A stretch of DNA of 64,000 bases from Heloderma charlesbogerti (taxonomy: Eukaryota > Chordata > Lepidosauria > Squamata > Helodermatidae), in NCBI GenBank assembly GCA_026122225.1, contig JANEZZ010001551.1, positions 1,756,149-1,820,148 on the forward strand. Reading direction: 5' to 3'. A program made the translations under genes and the position numbers. Positions 1 to 9,796 of this stretch are shown here, piece by piece (position 1 is the first letter of the stretch; each line of letters opens with the position of its first letter). The notes under the pieces were generated by a model that saw nothing but the letters and a program-made list of their open reading frames with translations, made no database searches and was not told the origin of the DNA.

Positions 1-1570
1 ACTAGAAAACCCATTTCAAATTTTATCTGAAAACTATTTTGTGATTGTGATAGCATTTGTTACAACATTTAATGTGTGTAACAAAGTCACAAGAATACAG
101 TACATTTATGAAGAGAAACAGGTTGACACAGTTCATAGCTCTTAACTTGATTAGTCTTGCTATGAAATGGACAGTTCTAGTGGCAGAGAAAAATGTGAGT
201 GTCTTGACAGAAGAAGAATTGGATCCAAAGATTCTCTAGCTACAGTGGAAGGAATCTTCTTCTGGCAGAGGGAATCCTTTCATCAGTGGAAGGAGGCCTT
301 CCATCACAGGAAGACTCCAGTTATCAGAGGTGGGCGTTTAGAACCAGCCCAGTGATCTTATATCTTATTCTTTAAAGGCTGATCTTGGTGTTACATTTCC
401 ATAGTAGTGTTTTGAAAATCCCACCAGCCTTTAATGTCAGAAAAGTTAGGTGCAACCAAGTCATGTGAACTCAAGAGCACCATGTGCTCTCTGTTATGCT
501 GTTCTCCTATCCATGTGTAGTGCATTACAAAGCATAGCATCTCCAGCCATTTTTGGCCATTTCCCAAGTTTCCTGTTTCTAAAATATGCATAGGAAAATG
601 GAACTTCAGAGGCAACTCTATGTTGTGCAGTATAAAACTGCACCTACTAGCTAGGTCCCCCCACATTTAAAAAATCTACTGTCTTTAAAATGCATACCTA
701 GACTAGGATGACTATGTCTTGGAAAAATGGCCGTGACATCTGCACTTATGAAAAAGTAAGCGTTCTGTGTCCAGAGAGCAAAAAGCATCTTGTTTTGTTT
801 TGGATTTTTTGGTTTTTTAATTTCTCCCATAGGTGTTTACTTAGAAGGGGCAGCTTTAATGGAGAAAATAATACAGGGCTGTCTTGATAGAATCCAGCTG
901 ACTCATCAGACAAGAACGTTGCCAGTCTGAGATGGTTTCATGAGAAATCTCTAATTTTATGTAAAAATAGTACGTGCTGCTTATGAATTTTGCATGTTCA
1001 TTTTGGGTCATAATCCTAGTTCCCTGAGTATGCCTGAAATACTGTTGCACTTGAAATAGCTGCATCTCTGGAATTAATTTTTCCTTAGGTTTGGTTTACA
1101 TTTCAACATAACTCGCTCCATATGTTTATTACCCTTTGGATGAACCAATTGTGCCTGAATTTTTCATGTACCCTTAATATTATTTCTTATAGGTTAATTC
1201 TTAAATTCTTCCTTAGTTTTGGCTTTCATTGCCATGGTTAGAAGAGACAACAAAACATAAATAAACATCCAATAAAATGGAGTTGTTTGTTTATTTTTTC
1301 CTTTATATGTGAATGCTGATGGCATTGCACGTCTACGTAGGATACAAAAGCAGAGTCTATGTTAAACACAGATTTTGTTTTTGGATGAATGTAATGTTAT
1401 CTATTATACTTGCGCCTTGAGTAATACATTCACTATTCATTCCATCTTTTTGTATAGCTGGTTGTCCCCCCCAGCCCCCACTTCCTAGAATTAGCAGTAC
1501 ATATCAAGAAGGAAGCGATAATTATCTAAAAAGCTAACATAAATGACAACTCCTTGCTCCTATTTAGCTC
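1..1570. other. unassigned AT-rich DNA (probably intronic)
   Basis: No exon, LINE domain or clear repeat seen. The short open frames here lack splice context and recognisable motifs. If the exon at 21.8 kb is the end of a + strand gene, this is intron. Confidence 0.5.
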
Positions 1571-1655
1571 AGGGTGCAATCCTATGCATTCTGGCTTGGG
1601 TATGCTGGCAGTCCTAGCACTTTTTTCTATCTAAACTTGCATAGAATTGCACCCT
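1571..1655. mobile_element. short palindromic MITE-like element
   Basis: Terminal inverted repeats are visible: agggtgcaatcctatgca at 1571-1588 and tgcatagaattgcaccct at 1638-1655 (one mismatch). The same GTGCAATCCTATGCA-type arm recurs at about 17.15, 22.19, 34.86 and 51.48 kb, so this is one interspersed family of small foldback elements. It has no coding capacity. The transposase family is unknown. Confidence 0.6.
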
Positions 1656-2019
1656 TAGTTTAGGAAAGGTGCAGGTGGCATTCTTGGCCAAATACGTTAA
1701 GTGGGGACAGGCACTGTGGGATACAGCACTTTATTAAGTGCCATCTAATACCACAGTTTTAATACAGCTTCCAGGTAGTTTCAGAGGAACAACACTTCAG
1801 CAGTACTAAAGAGCCCAAATATAGAAAGCACTACAGAAGGAGAAGGCTAAGCCTTCTTACATTGTCCTTGACATGTTTGCTTTTTATTTGCAGAATGTGC
1901 TTTTACATGGGGACTATTCAATCATAAGCTCTTCCACCTGCAGTCTATAGTAGTACAGTCTTAGGAAGACGCAGCCACATATTTTGAGGTCTTGGAGAAC
2001 TTCAGTTGACAGTGCATTC

Positions 2020-2400
2020 TACAGATGTGGGGCCAACGCAGAGAAGGCCCTCTCCCTCAGTCCCCCACCAACATGCTTTCAGAGGCAAGCAAGCAAGAAG
2101 GACCTCCATTGCCAATCTAGTATGGGTGAACGCAGTCCTTCAAGTAATTCAGACCCAAACTATTTAAGTCTTTAAAGGTTAAAATCAGAACTTCAAATTG
2201 GGCTTAGAAACGTACTGACTGTTCAGCACCCATCAATACTTGGGAAACCACATTCTGCACCTGTTGAAGTTACCAAATAATCTCTAAATGCAGCCCCACA
2301 TAGAACACGTTACAGTAGTCTGGCCTGGAGATCACCTGTGCATGGATAACTGAGGCAAAGTCAGCTTAGATTTCTGCCTCTAAGAAAGGTTCGGGTGAGG
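2020..2400 (-). mobile_element. L2-type LINE 3' fragment, antisense
   Basis: Read on the - strand this resembles the C-terminal part and 3' UTR of L2/CR1-clade LINEs. Diagnostic stretches on the + strand are the antisense of 'gagaaggccctctcc', 'aaggttaaaatcagaacttcaa' (shortened by divergence) and 'gcagccccacatagaacacgttacagtagtctgg'-like text around 2290-2320. These occur in the same order as in the L2 copies at 34.2-34.5 and 48.65-49.0 kb. The copy is old, with stops in all frames and both ends indistinct. Confidence 0.6.
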
Positions 2401-3912
2401 AAATAGAGGCTGACAGAAAGAAGAGGCAAAAGAATTATTTTAAATGTATTTCATAAGTGTTAGAAAGAAAGCGCTTTCTACTTATGTAAAATAAAATGGT
2501 GTTAGAAGTATGTTCTACCCACTACACACGCACAAGTCAAACACATAACCCTCCTTGGTTGTCCCCATACCAGAACTAGTGCCATCTCCAGGTTTTTGAG
2601 GGCCCTTGGGCAAGACAGCCTCAGGGGCCTCCTCCCTCGGGGAGTCGACCTCGCCGCCATTATCACCAGGTGATAATCCTCTTTCTCATCATTGCCGCCA
2701 TTTGCTTGCTTGGCAGGCAAAGAGCAAGTAAACAAGTAGGCAGTGACATCTTTTCCTCCTCCTTCTCACCACCACCTTGTCTGGGCCAAGGCGAGAGGCA
2801 GGTGAACAACCAGGTCGCAATGGTGAAAAGGAGGAGCAATACCAGGGAGCTCTTGTCAATGGACCCCTGCTGGGGTGTGGGCCCGAGGCAAGTGCCCACC
2901 CATGCCTACCATTGATGCCAGCCCTGATCAGAATAACATCCTCTAGGATGTTTAGGGAAACAAAAAGCAACCTGCAATTCTAAAAGTATTCCAAAAAAGA
3001 TTAATGTATGCTTTCAAAGTAATGCTTAAGTGAATTTTGTCTGTATTAGTAATTCAAGAGCACATCAATATTTCTCTTGGAAATGACACTTTGCAGATTA
3101 GATGTGTACATTATCATACAAGAAAGAAGTGTTCTTGTCTTAAAAGCTTTGGCTGGAACAAAGTCTCCTGGGACATTTGTCTTAAACTGTATTCTGAAGT
3201 CTTATGAAACTAAAGTCCTATCTTTCCAAGGCTGAAGCAGACAAAGAAGTTGTGTTTTATTTGTTTTTAATTTCTGTGCTATCAGTTTGTACTTGGTTAA
3301 AATTTTTGAATTAAGACAACTTAACATTATACTTTTTTTAGTAGTGAGAGACAGCTGATGAATTGGACCAGCCTCCATTGGAGAGGTGTATGCAAGTTTC
3401 AGAAACTTCCCAGGCTATTTCTTTTAAAATAGAACAAGCAATATGAAGAATAATTCTAAGCTTACATATAGAAGGATATTCAGGGAAAGTTATGTGCTTC
3501 AGTTCTATTAATTTCAGTGAGCACTTAACTTGCTTTGCGTTTTATTGACAAGGTGGAACTAGTTAAAAATGAAACTGTGTGAATTATGTTAGGCAGTATG
3601 TTAGTAACAAATTCCACAGTATGTATCAACTCTCTCTTCTCCATAGAAGGTAAAACTGCATATAGTTTGCAGTGATCCAAGAAGCTGAGATCTTTGTTCA
3701 GTCCACTGACAGGGATATTCAGCATTTTTCTACATTTTGGTTTGTAGGCAAATCTTATTTTTACAAGACGTTTTGTCTTAGGAAAGTCAGAAATGGAATG
3801 GTCCATGCTGGAAAGAAGTACTACATTGAGTACATACGTATTATGCATTTTAAATTACTTTGAGCAAAGGGAGATCCATTTACTAAAGTTCCAGGGGAAA
3901 ATCCATGCATGT
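2401..3912. other. unassigned DNA with a G+C-rich island
   Basis: Mostly AT-rich unique-looking DNA. A G+C-rich stretch lies at about 2575-2940. It contains a 17-bp palindrome (ttatcaccaggtgataa, 2660-2676) and several overlapping short open frames on both strands, which is expected from G+C content rather than coding. A 107-codon open frame on the - strand (3525-3848) has no recognisable domain. Confidence 0.45.
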
Positions 3913-3923
3913 ATCCTCACAAT
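3913..3923. repeat. target-site duplication, left copy (BovB)
   Basis: ATCCTCACAAT occurs at 3913-3923 and again at 7145-7155, immediately outside the BovB element. It is the hallmark of target-primed reverse transcription. Confidence 0.9.
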
Positions 3924-6900
3924 CCCCTTCATGGATCACTGCCTTGTTGTGGTGAAGGGGCTTGCGTAACTCAGTGAAGCCATAAGCTATGCCGTGCAGG
4001 GCCACCCAAGACAGACAGGTCATGACAGAGAGTTCTGACAAAATGTGGTCCACTGGAGAAGGAAATGGCAACCCACTCCAGTATTCTTGCCAAGAAAACC
4101 CCATGGAACGTATCACAAGGCTAAAAGATATGACGCCGGAAGATGAGCCCCTCAGGTCGGAAGGTGTCCAATATGCTACTGGGGAAGAGCAGAGGGTATT
4201 TCCAAGTAGCGCCAGAAAGAGTGAAGCGGCTGGGCCAAAGCCGAAAGGACACTCAGCTGTGGATGTGTCTGGCAGTGAAAAGAAAATCCGATGCTGTCAA
4301 GAACAATATTGTTTAGGAACCTGGAATGTCAGATCAATGAATCAAGGTAAGCTGGAGGTGGTCAAACATGAGATGGCAAGATTGAACATCGACATCTTGG
4401 GAATCAGCGAACTAAAATGGACAGGCATGGGCGAATTTAATTCAGGTGACCATCATATCTACTATTGTGGGCAAGAATCCCTTAGAAGAAATGGAGTAGC
4501 ACTCATAGTCAACAAAAGGGTGGGAAAAGCAGTACTGGGGTACAATCTTAAAAATGATAGAATGATCTCAGTACGAATCCAAGGCAAACCATTCAACATC
4601 ACAGTAATTCAAGTCTATGCCCCAACCACTGAGGCCGAAGAAGCTGAAGTTGATCGGTTCTATGAAGACCTACAACACCTTCTAGAACTAACACCAAAAA
4701 AAGATGTCCTCTTCATCATAGGGGATTGGAATGCTAAAATAGGAAGTCAAGAAATCACCGGGATAACAGGCAGGCATGGCCTTGGTGTACAAAATGAAGC
4801 CGGACAAAAGCTAATAGAGTTTTGCCAAGAGAACATGCTGATCATAGCAAACACTCTTTTCCAACAGCACAAGAGGCGACTCTACACATGGACGTCACCA
4901 GATGGTCAATATCGAAATCAGATTGATTATGTCCTTTGCAGCCAAAGATGGAGAAGCTCCATACAGTCAGTAAAAACAAGACCTGGAGCTGACTGTGGCT
5001 CAGATCATGAGCTGCTTCTTGCAAAATTTCGGCTTAAATTGAAGAATGTCGGGAAAACCACTAAACCGTTCAGGTATGACCTAAATCATATCCCTGATGA
5101 ATATACAGTGGAGGTGAGGAATAGATTTCAGGGATTAGACCTGATAGACAGAGTGCCTGAGGAACTATGGACGGAGGTCCGTAACATTGTTCAGGAGGCA
5201 GCAACAAAATCCATCCCAAAGAAAAAGAAATGCAAGAAAGCCAAGTGGCTGTCTGATGAGGCTTTACAAGTAGCTGAGGAAAGAAGGGAAGCGAAAAGCA
5301 AGGGAGAAAGGGGAAGATATACCCAACTGAATGCAGAGTTCCAGAGAATAGCAAGGAGAGACAAGAAGGCCTTCTTAAATGAACAATGCAAAGAAATCGA
5401 GGAAAACAACAGAATGGGAAAGACTAGAGATCTCTTCAAGAAAATTGGAGATCACAAGGGAACGTTTTGTGCAAAGACGGGCATGATAAAGGACAAAGAA
5501 GGCAGGGACCTAAGAGAAGCAGATGAGATTAAGAAGAGGTGGCAAGAATACACAGAAGAACTATACAGGAAAGATCTGAATGTCCCTGATAGCCATGATA
5601 GTGCGCTCACTGAACTTGAGCCGGACATCCTCGAGAGTGAAGTCAAGTGGGCCTTAGGAAGCATTAGTAACAACAAAGCTAGCGGAGATGACAGTATTCC
5701 AGCCGAGCTATTTAAAATCCTAAAAGATGATGCTGTTAAAGTGCTGCATTCAATATGCCAACAAATCTGGAACACTCAACAGTGGCCACAAGACCGGAAA
5801 AGGTCAGTTTACATTCCAATTCCAAAGAAGGGCAACGCCAAAGAGTGTTCAAACTACCGCACCATTGCGCTCATTTCACATGCCAGCAAGGTGATGCTCA
5901 AAATCCTACAAGCTAGGCTTCAGCAGTATGCGAACCGAGAACTACCGGAAGTACAAGCTGGGTTTCGAAGAGGCAGAGGAACTAGAGATCAAATCGCCAA
6001 CATTCGCTGCATCATGGAGAAAGCAAGAGAATTCCAGAAAAACGTCTATTTCTGCTTCATTGACTACGCTAAAGCCTTTGATTGTGTGGATCACAACAAA
6101 CTGTGGCAAATTCTTAAAGTGATGGGAGTACCAGACCACCTTACCTGTCTCCTGAGAAACCTGTACGAGGGTCAAGAAGCAACAGTAAGAACCAGACATG
6201 GAACAACCGATTGGTTCAAAACTGGGAAAGGAGTACGACAAGGCTGCATATTGTCACCCTGCTTATTTAACTTATATGCAGAGTACATCATGAGAAATGC
6301 CGGGTTGGATGAATCAGAGGTCGGAATTAAGATTGCTGGGAGAATTATCAACAACCTCCGATATGCAGACGATACCACCCTAATGGCAGAAAGCGAAGAG
6401 GATCTAAAGAGCCTCTTGTTGAGGGTGAAAGTGGAGAGTGCAAAAGCTGGTTTGAAACTCAACATTAAAAAAACGAAGATCATGGCATCTGGCCCCATCA
6501 CTTCCTGGCATATAGAAGGGGAAGAAATGGAAGCAGTGACAGATTTTACTTTCTTGGGCTCCAAGATCACCGCAGACGGTGACTGTAGCCATGAAATTAA
6601 AAGACGCTTGCTCCTTGGGAGGAAAGCTATGGCCAACCTAGACAGCATAGTAAGAAGCAGAGACATCACCTTGCCGACAAAGGTCCGTCTAATCAAAGCT
6701 CTGGTTTTCCCAGTAGTAATGTATGGCTGTGAGAGCTGGACTATAAGGAAGGCTGAGCGCCGAAGAATTGATGCTTTCGAACTGTGGTGCTGGAGAAGAC
6801 TCTTACGAGTCCCCTGGACTGCAAGGAGGTCAAATCAGTCCATCCTAAAGGAAATCAACCCTGAGTGCTCATTGGAAGGACAGATAATGAAGCTGAAGCT

Positions 6901-7144
6901 CAAATATTTTGGCCACCTAATGCGAAGAGAAAACTCGCTGGAAAAGACCCTGATGCTGGGAAAGACTGAAGGCAAAAGGAGAAGGGGACGGCAGAGGATG
7001 AGATGGCTAGATAGCATCACGGATGCAATGAATATGAACTTGAGCACACTCCGGGAGAGAGCGCAGGACAGGAAGGCCTGGCGTGCTATGGTCCATGGGG
7101 TCACGAAGAGTCGGACACGACTGAACGACTGAACAACAACAACA
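3924..7144 (+). mobile_element. full-length BovB (RTE-clade) LINE
   Basis: A 3.2-kb element starts CCCCTTCATGGATCACTGCC and ends in a short (AAC)n tail at 7133-7144. Identical 11-bp target duplications flank it on both sides. Its length matches complete BovB elements. It carries one uninterrupted ORF (3989-7132), a 65-bp 5' leader and almost no 3' UTR. Three other copies in this window begin at the same 5' bases (27499 and 57536) or end at the same 3' bases (31252, 32983), which confirms the termini. It lies on the same strand as the putative host exon. Intact termini, duplications and ORF imply a recent insertion. Confidence 0.95.
3989..7132 (+). CDS. BovB ORF2: APE endonuclease / reverse transcriptase
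   Basis: A 1047-residue protein performs nicking and target-primed reverse transcription of its own RNA. The N-terminal APE-type endonuclease occupies about residues 108-345: LGTWNVRSMN (Asn113), SELKW (Glu141), GDWNAK (Asp246/Asn248), IDYV (312-315) and the catalytic SDH (338-340). A basic linker follows at about 405-475. The reverse transcriptase spans about 545-865: motif A FIDYAKAFD (Asp692), motif B GVRQGCILSPCLFN (748-761), motif C YADD (792-795), and FLGSKI (855-860). A basic C-terminal region follows, with GKRRRGRQRMRW at about 995-1006. No stop or frameshift is present and all catalytic residues are in place. The ATG at 3989 is the first in frame. Translation could instead begin at Met12. 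This is retrotransposon protein, not a host gene. Confidence 0.95.
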   Translation: MPCRATQDRQVMTESSDKMWSTGEGNGNPLQYSCQENPMERITRLKDMTPEDEPLRSEGVQYATGEEQRVFPSSARKSEAAGPKPKGHSAVDVSGSEKKIRCCQEQYCLGTWNVRSMNQGKLEVVKHEMARLNIDILGISELKWTGMGEFNSGDHHIYYCGQESLRRNGVALIVNKRVGKAVLGYNLKNDRMISVRIQGKPFNITVIQVYAPTTEAEEAEVDRFYEDLQHLLELTPKKDVLFIIGDWNAKIGSQEITGITGRHGLGVQNEAGQKLIEFCQENMLIIANTLFQQHKRRLYTWTSPDGQYRNQIDYVLCSQRWRSSIQSVKTRPGADCGSDHELLLAKFRLKLKNVGKTTKPFRYDLNHIPDEYTVEVRNRFQGLDLIDRVPEELWTEVRNIVQEAATKSIPKKKKCKKAKWLSDEALQVAEERREAKSKGERGRYTQLNAEFQRIARRDKKAFLNEQCKEIEENNRMGKTRDLFKKIGDHKGTFCAKTGMIKDKEGRDLREADEIKKRWQEYTEELYRKDLNVPDSHDSALTELEPDILESEVKWALGSISNNKASGDDSIPAELFKILKDDAVKVLHSICQQIWNTQQWPQDRKRSVYIPIPKKGNAKECSNYRTIALISHASKVMLKILQARLQQYANRELPEVQAGFRRGRGTRDQIANIRCIMEKAREFQKNVYFCFIDYAKAFDCVDHNKLWQILKVMGVPDHLTCLLRNLYEGQEATVRTRHGTTDWFKTGKGVRQGCILSPCLFNLYAEYIMRNAGLDESEVGIKIAGRIINNLRYADDTTLMAESEEDLKSLLLRVKVESAKAGLKLNIKKTKIMASGPITSWHIEGEEMEAVTDFTFLGSKITADGDCSHEIKRRLLLGRKAMANLDSIVRSRDITLPTKVRLIKALVFPVVMYGCESWTIRKAERRRIDAFELWCWRRLLRVPWTARRSNQSILKEINPECSLEGQIMKLKLKYFGHLMRRENSLEKTLMLGKTEGKRRRGRQRMRWLDSITDAMNMNLSTLRERAQDRKAWRAMVHGVTKSRTRLND

Positions 7145-7155
7145 ATCCTCACAAT
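7145..7155. repeat. target-site duplication, right copy (BovB)
   Basis: ATCCTCACAAT is identical to 3913-3923 and directly follows the (AAC)n tail. Confidence 0.9.
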
Positions 7156-7567
7156 ATATAAAGAGGTTGCCCCTATACCAAAGTGGATGGAAAAGCATCA
7201 CTTCAGATTTCCCTATGCCTACATTGCCGTCACTTAGTTGTGTTGGATGTTGACCTTCGTGTGTTACGTTATTTTCTTGGTGCTGTGGCTAGGGATGGGA
7301 GAACCACGGATGCTCGAGCTTTCTGAGATTCTCTGAACTGTACTTCAAAGCTTGGTAACGGCTCTCCTCCATTCTCATTTACGACCTGTTTTTTCAGTTT
7401 TTCAAACAGCAAAAGTGCACATTTTTCAAAAGTGTGCCCTTTTCCCCTATAGACTAAAACATGAAAATGCACAAGTTTTAAAATACACAACTTTAAAATT
7501 TAAAGTGTTCATTTTAAAGTGTATTTCATTTGATTTGGAAGCTTTGCTTCTATCAATGGGTGATAGA
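7156..7567. other. unassigned DNA, possible hAT-like remnant
   Basis: A TAGGGATGGGAGAACC-like sequence at 7290 resembles the TAGGG ends of hAT-type non-autonomous elements, but no opposite terminus is visible before the CR1 starts. The rest is AT-rich with no gene. Confidence 0.3.
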
Positions 7568-9031
7568 TGGGTGAAGTGCCAGATGACTGGAGGAGGGCTA
7601 ATGTTGTCCCTATCTTCAGTAAGGGTAAAAAGAAGGAACCTGGGAACTACAGACCAGTCAGTCTGACATCAGTCCCTGGGAAAATTCTGGAGCACATTAT
7701 AAAGCAATCCATCTGTAAGCACCTTGAAAACAATGCAGTGATTACTCGAAGCCAACATGGATTTGTCAAGAACAAATCCTGCCAGACGAATTTGATCTCA
7801 TTTTTTGATCAAGTAACCTCCCTTGTGGACTGTGGGAATGCTGTGGACATAATATACCTCAACTTCAGCAAAGCTTTCGACAAAGTGCCCCATGATATCC
7901 TGAGGAGCAAACTAGCTGAAAGTGGGCTAGATGAAACAACGATCCGGTGGATCCACAGTTGGCTACAGAATCGGACTCAAAGAATCGGACTCCAAGCACT
8001 AAGCTTGGAGTGCTTATCAATGGGATCTTCTCAAACTGGGGAGAGGTAACAAGCGGGGTACCTCAGGGCTCAGTCCTGGGCCCAGTGCTCTTCAACATTT
8101 TTATTAATGACTTGGAGGAGGAGGTGCAGGGAATGCTGATCAAATTTGCAGATGACACAAAATTGGGCGGGATAGCTAATACTTTGGAAGACAGAAACAA
8201 TGTTCAAAGTGATCTTGAGAGACTGGAGCACTGGGCAGAAAACAACAGAATGACATTTAATAGGGATAAATGCCAAGTTCTGCACCTAGGAAAAAGAAAC
8301 CAAATGCACAGTTACAAGTTGGGGGATACGTGGCTCAACAACACTACAAGTGAGAAGGATCTTGGAATTGTTGTCGATCACAAGCTGAATATGAGCTAAC
8401 AATGTGATGTGGCTGCAAAAAAGGCAAATGCTCTTTTGGGCTGCATTAATAGAAGCATAGCTTCCAAATCCCGGGAAGTACTAGTTCCCCTCTACTCAGC
8501 ACTGGTTAGGCCTCATCTGGAGTACTGTGTCCAGTTCTGGGCGCCACATTTTAAGAAGGATGCAGACAAACTGGAGAGGGTTCAGACGAGGGCAACAAAG
8601 ATGATCAGGGGACTGGAAACAAAGCCCTATGAAGAGAGACGGAAAGAACTGGGCATGTTTAGCCTTGAGAAGAGAAGACTGAGAGGAAATATGATCGCGC
8701 TTTTCAAGTACTTGAAAGTTTGTCACAGAGAGGAAGACCAGGATCTCTTTTCGATCATCCCAGAGTGCAGGACATGGAATAATGGGCTCAAGTTACAGGA
8801 AGCCAGAATCCGGCTGAACATCAGGAAAACGTCCTGACTGTTAGAGCAAAACGACAATGGAACCAATGACCTAGGGAGGTGGTGGGCTCTCCCACACTGG
8901 AGGCATTCAAGACGAGGCTGGACAGCCATCTGTTGGGGATGCTCTGGCTTGGATTCCTGCACTGAGCAGGGGGTTGGACTAGATGGCCTTGTAGGCCCCT
9001 TCCAACCCTACTATTCTATGATTCTATGATT
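7568..9031 (+). mobile_element. 5'-truncated CR1 LINE, frameshifted RT
   Basis: The C-terminal two thirds of a CR1 reverse transcriptase lies on the + strand, broken into three frames (about 7567-8049, 7947-8399, 8409-8837). RT motifs visible are NYRPVSLTSVPGKILE, FSKAFDKVPHD (motif A), VPQGSVLGPVLFN (motif B) and FADDTKLGG (motif C). The 3' terminus carries the CR1-specific octamer repeat ATTCTATG at 9013-9031. The first frame break coincides with a local duplication of agaatcggactc(c)aa (7967-7980 and 7981-7995). A second break is a stop at 8397-8399. The 5' half (endonuclease) is absent, as is usual for CR1. The element is not active. Confidence 0.93.
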
Positions 9032-9694
9032 CAGTGCAGTCCAAAATAGCATTTGCCTTTTTTGCAGTCACATTCCCATGTTGTTGCATGGCAAAAAGAA
9101 CAAAAACATAAACTTAACTGATATATTTCATTATAACCAGTAAGGTCAATTGTTTCCTAGCAATTGTGCTGAAGAGAGTCATTCCCAGATTAACTTTATG
9201 GCTTCTCTTGAGAGTAGGGATTGGCTCTAGAGAGAGAATAAATTCAGCCACGGCCACTATGATATGGTGCTGCTCAGGCTACATGGCAATAGCTTTTCCA
9301 TGGCAAAACGTTTCTTCCTTGGCAACACCATCTGGGGCTCCAGGTCACTATCAGATTTCTGGCTTTCCTCTTTGTGTATCATTTCATATACAGTGAGAAC
9401 TATTGCACACATTTTCAACCTGCTTTTCATTCATATAAAGCTTTGATCCTAGTAGCAACTTCAGGGGAACATTAAGGAGCATCCATCTCCCATCTATCTT
9501 TTAAGAGGAAACTCAGTTTTAAATAGATTACATGTGTATTGCTTTGCATTAGGCTAAAAGTCCAAAGAAGATTCATATGTTCTGAGTTGTGCGTTTGTGT
9601 ATGTGTAGATATAAAGCAGTTTTTAATTTGTGGGCATTTTTCAAAGCAAATGAACTTTGCGTGCATAAAGTTGAAACCCTGGTGTGTGTCTGTC
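9032..9694. other. unassigned DNA, possible antisense CR1 scrap
   Basis: The first about 70 bases (cagtccaaaatagcatttgcc at about 9035, shown shortened) resemble the antisense of a CR1 3' region, which would make a tail-to-tail pair with the element on the left. This rests on memory of the family and is weak. Nothing else is recognised. Confidence 0.3.
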
Positions 9695-9796
9695 TGATGT
9701 TTTGGCTAGAAATCCCATCATTCCCAGCCAGCATGGCCACAGGTTGAGGATGATAGGAGTTGTTATCCAAAACATCTGGAGACCACCTGATTGAGG
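9695..9796. mobile_element. palindromic MITE ('fold-back' family 2)
   Basis: The outer arms are imperfect inverted repeats: gatgttttggctagaaatcc on the left and gttatccaaaacatctgg on the right, around a short centre with 'cagccagcatggcc'. The same arms (ATGTTTTGGACT...AGTCCAAAACATCTGG) recur at 22651-22785 and 23347-23482. It is non-coding and was probably mobilised in trans. Confidence 0.55.

Noticed and set aside
3525..3848. 107-codon open frame on the - strand
   Set aside because: No recognisable domain, no splice or promoter context. AT-rich low-constraint composition makes a chance frame more likely.
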